Shown here: positions 61,965 through 64,000 of the stretch, piece after piece
Numbering within the stretch: the first letter of the stretch is position 1
Layout: each line of letters begins with the position of its first letter
Assembly: GCA_018970255.1 (NCBI GenBank)
Contig: JAGWWS010000011.1
Coordinates: forward strand, 1 to 64,000
Direction of reading: 5' to 3'
Source of the DNA: Verrucomicrobiota bacterium
Lineage (GTDB): Bacteria; Verrucomicrobiota; Verrucomicrobiia; Chthoniobacterales; Terrimicrobiaceae
Length of the DNA stretch: 64,000 nt
Position numbers and translations under genes: made by a program
The notes under the pieces: generated by a model
The model's input: only the letters and a program-made list of their open reading frames with translations
Databases searched by the model: none
What the model was told of the DNA's origin: nothing

Positions 61965-63200
61965 ATGCTTTTTCGCCGATTGGTTCTGAATAGTTTTGCC
62001 AAGCTCCAGCGCGGGCGGATGGAGGTGTCGCTTCCCGATGGCGGCCGCGCCTCTTACGGTAATGGGGCAGGCGGGGTTTCCGCCTCGATGGAAATCCTCA
62101 GCGAAAATTTCTTTCGGCGCTGCGTGCTGCACGGCCCGATCGGTTTTGCGGAAAGCTATATTGCTGGCGAGTGGGGAACGGGGGATTTGGTGAAGGCCAT
62201 CGCGTGGTTCATACTCAATGCGGACGACGCGCCGGGCATGGAAACGCGGCGTTCGCGCGGGAAGGGGGGCGTGGATTTGTTGAATTTCGTCAACCGCCTG
62301 CGGCACCTGCGGCGCCCGAACAGCCGGTCGATGAGCCGCGAAAACATCCGCGAGCACTATGACCTCAGTAACGAGTTCTTCCAGCTGTGGCTCGACCCGA
62401 CAATGACCTACTCGAGCGCGTGGTTCGAGAGGCCGGACGAGCCTTTGGAAGCCGCGCAGCTGCGGAAATACGGGAAGCTTTGCCAACGGCTGCGTTTGGT
62501 TTCCTCCGACCATGTGCTCGAGATCGGGAGCGGCTGGGGCGGGTTTTCGATCTATGCCGCGCGCACCCACGGGTGCCGGGTGACGACGGTGACGATTTCG
62601 CAGCGGCAATACGACGAGGCGGCGCGCCGGATCCGCGAAGCCGGGCTCGGGGAGAGGATCCAGCTCCTGCTTTGCGACTACCGGGACCTGCGCGGGAAGT
62701 TCGACAAGGTGGCTTCGATCGAAATGCTCGAGGCGGTCGGCGACCGGTATGTGGACGGGTATTTCGCAAAGATCGATGAATTGCTCGAGCCGCACGGGCT
62801 GGCGGGGCTGCAAGCGATCCTTTGCCCGGACAACCAATACCCGATCCTGCGCGACGGCGTGGATTTCATCCAAAAGCACATTTTCCCGGGGTCGCTGCTG
62901 ATGAGCAACGCGCGGATCGGCCAGGCGCTGCGGGCCTGCGGGGAGTTGAACCTTTTCGAATACCAGGACATGGCGCCCCACTACGCGCTCACGCTGCGGC
63001 GCTGGCGAGAGGCGTTCGAGGGAAAGCTCGGGGAAGTGCGCGCGCTGGGGTTCGGCGAGGATTTCATCCGCAAGTGGCGCTACTACCTGTGCTATTGCGA
63101 GGCGGGTTTCGGCACGCGGCACATCACGGTTGCACAAATGGTTTTTTCGCGGCCGGACAACCTCGGTATCCGCTCGGGGATTTACCGCCTCGGGGATTGA
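61965..63200 (+). CDS. cfa: Cyclopropane-fatty-acyl-phospholipid synthase family protein
   Basis: A 411-residue CFA-type methyltransferase. IREHYDLSNEFFQLWLDPTM is the lipid-binding signature, LEIGSGWGGFSIYAA binds SAM, and EMLEAVGDRYVDGYFAKID and YYLCYCEAGF complete it. It adds a methylene to unsaturated lipids at the membrane. The N-terminal 120 residues form the usual lipid-binding lead. It starts 54 bases after the GT4 gene and is followed after an intergenic repeat by a DUF1295 membrane gene often found beside cfa. Confidence 0.92.
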   Translation: MLFRRLVLNSFAKLQRGRMEVSLPDGGRASYGNGAGGVSASMEILSENFFRRCVLHGPIGFAESYIAGEWGTGDLVKAIAWFILNADDAPGMETRRSRGKGGVDLLNFVNRLRHLRRPNSRSMSRENIREHYDLSNEFFQLWLDPTMTYSSAWFERPDEPLEAAQLRKYGKLCQRLRLVSSDHVLEIGSGWGGFSIYAARTHGCRVTTVTISQRQYDEAARRIREAGLGERIQLLLCDYRDLRGKFDKVASIEMLEAVGDRYVDGYFAKIDELLEPHGLAGLQAILCPDNQYPILRDGVDFIQKHIFPGSLLMSNARIGQALRACGELNLFEYQDMAPHYALTLRRWREAFEGKLGEVRALGFGEDFIRKWRYYLCYCEAGFGTRHITVAQMVFSRPDNLGIRSGIYRLGD

Positions 63201-63295
63201 ACGGAGTTCGCAAAACCCGGGCGCCAGAAAAATCCCTGAAGTTTGAGTTTTCTAAAAATGCCGAGTTTGAGGCTGAGTGTGGTTGGCGCTTTGCG

Positions 63296-63374
63296 AGAAG
63301 GGCGCCGCTTGTCAGCGCAGGAGTCGTCGTGTTTGGGGAAACCACTCTGGTCCTGACAAGCAGGACCCTCCTGG
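63296..63374. repeat. Paired-hairpin intergenic repeat, copy D
   Basis: The right stem GGTCCTG-ACAAG-CAGGACC is perfect and identical to copy A; the left stem (GGCGCCG-CTTGT-CAGCGCA) has two mismatches. It lies 96 bases 3' of cfa. The rest of 63201-63450 shows no gene. Confidence 0.75.
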
Positions 63375-63450
63375 GCTTTCCGTTCAAATGGACATCTTCC
63401 CAAGAAGGTCCAGGCAATACTCGAATGTGAGATTGGCAAAATCGGTGCGC

Positions 63451-63672
63451 TTACTTGGCAAGGTTGCCAAGAGCTCTACTGTAGCGCTTCATGCCCTGAC
63501 CAGCGATCGCCATCATGTCTTTGATGCCCGGATTCTCCATTGGGAGGCAAGAGGATGCTCCCTGCAGATCCATGGGATAGGACAGCATTCTTTCCTCGGG
63601 TTGGAATGCTTTTTCGGCATGGGCGCTGCCGATGCGTCGTTCGGTTTTGTCGTTCCTGTTTTTTGCAACCAT
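63451..63672 (-). CDS. Hypothetical small protein
   Basis: A 73-residue frame that I do not recognise. It begins MVAKNRNDKTERRIGSAHAE and ends MKRYSRALGNLAK, with a Met-rich middle. It is convergent with cfa and divergent from the right-edge gene, in sequence less GC-rich than the flanks. A longer frame upstream runs antisense to the DUF1295 gene and is not credible. It may be a chance frame. Confidence 0.33.
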   Translation of the reverse strand: MVAKNRNDKTERRIGSAHAEKAFQPEERMLSYPMDLQGASSCLPMENPGIKDMMAIAGQGMKRYSRALGNLAK

Positions 63673-63760
63673 GGAATGAAATTCGTTGCCGGTGGTTTCC
63701 GAATCAAGTCTTGCGCGGTTTTGGGTTCCACGGACCGGTTGCGGCAGGGATAGTGCCGGC

Positions 63761-64000
63761 ATGGATGCACTGCCGTTGATTGTTGTGGGGACCGCCATGG
63801 CGATGGCGATGATGGTGGCGGTTTGGTTTTTCGCCCGGCGGATGGACAACGCGGGGATCGTGGATGTCTGGTGGTCGTTCGGATTCGCGCCGGTAGCGGT
63901 TTTTTGCGGGGTGTTCGGCAGCGGGCACATGGTGCGCAACGGGCTCCTTGCCGCGATGGTGTGCGCTTGGAGCATCCGGCTCGGCATGCACCTGCACAAG
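63761..64000 (+). CDS. Partial DUF1295 (steroid 5-alpha-reductase-like) membrane protein, cut by right edge
   Basis: From ATG 63761 a frame of 80 codons runs to the end of the window without a stop. It encodes two to three membrane segments and the signature RRMDNAGIVDVWWSFGFAP and WSIRLGMHLHK of DUF1295. These proteins often sit beside cyclopropane synthases and reductases that modify lipids. Only the N-terminal third is visible. Confidence 0.82.
   Translation, partial: MDALPLIVVGTAMAMAMMVAVWFFARRMDNAGIVDVWWSFGFAPVAVFCGVFGSGHMVRNGLLAAMVCAWSIRLGMHLHK

Noticed and set aside
60945-63137. 730-codon minus-strand frame opposite the GT4 and cfa genes
   Set aside because: Spans two well-supported genes and the gap between them, and has no domain of its own.

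Overview
The window is a GC-rich bacterial chromosome segment that most resembles Verrucomicrobiota. Pointers are a DUF5069 protein, a long-type PPi-dependent phosphofructokinase, calcium-binding DxDxDG linkers in a huge secreted amylase, and a circularly permuted ATP-grasp/alpha-E/transglutaminase cluster. This placement is inference from gene families; no rRNA or tRNA gene was recognised. Genes are packed tightly, many with 4-base stop/start overlaps.

Layout. 1-4750: an AT-richer surface-sugar block with a membrane protein cut by the left edge (minus strand) and, divergently, an SDR, a methyltransferase, a sugar epimerase and a GT2 glycosyltransferase. 4757-9052: a GC-rich heptose-nucleotide module (HddA kinase, HddC-GmhB fusion, GmhA-like isomerase, transaldolase) with a VapBC pair inside it. 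9053-13833: a scrambled island with a decapitated methyltransferase, several toxin-antitoxin pairs (one toxin broken at a 9-base homopolymer), a diverged segmental duplication and three copies of one GT2 3' end. 13964-24279: a redoxin, purU with a PuuD-like urate oxidase, rpoN behind a near-consensus sigma-54 promoter, cysC-cysD-cysN, PIN-PhoH, an ECF sigma factor and ispE. 24290-35473: pyrF-clcA, DUF5069, a beta-CASP nuclease, a BrnT/BrnA-type pair, a regulator with gpsA-plsY, deoC with a normal and a truncated aldehyde dehydrogenase, and a PEGA lipoprotein. 35474-42295: a 1669-residue secreted GH13 enzyme, then pfp. 42376-55737: a long plus-strand run nusA-infB-rbfA-nrnA-truB-ribF continuing directly into an ATP-grasp/alpha-E fusion and two transglutaminases, then an SDR and a polyprenyl synthase. 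55818-60525: a minus-strand pyrimidine set (nucleoside transporter, small protein, pyrR, pyrB, pyrC) with a PyrR-binding RNA motif beside the pyrR start. 60735-64000: a GT4 glycosyltransferase, a cyclopropane-fatty-acid synthase and the start of a DUF1295 protein cut by the right edge.

How it fits together. The heptose module can run from sugar phosphates (transaldolase) through sedoheptulose 7-phosphate to an NDP-activated heptose for surface glycans, whose glycosyltransferases and sugar-modifying enzymes lie upstream. The pyrimidine genes combine uptake, synthesis and PyrR control. The most intriguing uncharacterised system is the ATP-grasp/alpha-E/transglutaminase cassette joined by a start/stop overlap to the ribosome-maturation operon. 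A family of paired-hairpin repeats with compensatory changes sits just 3' of four genes.
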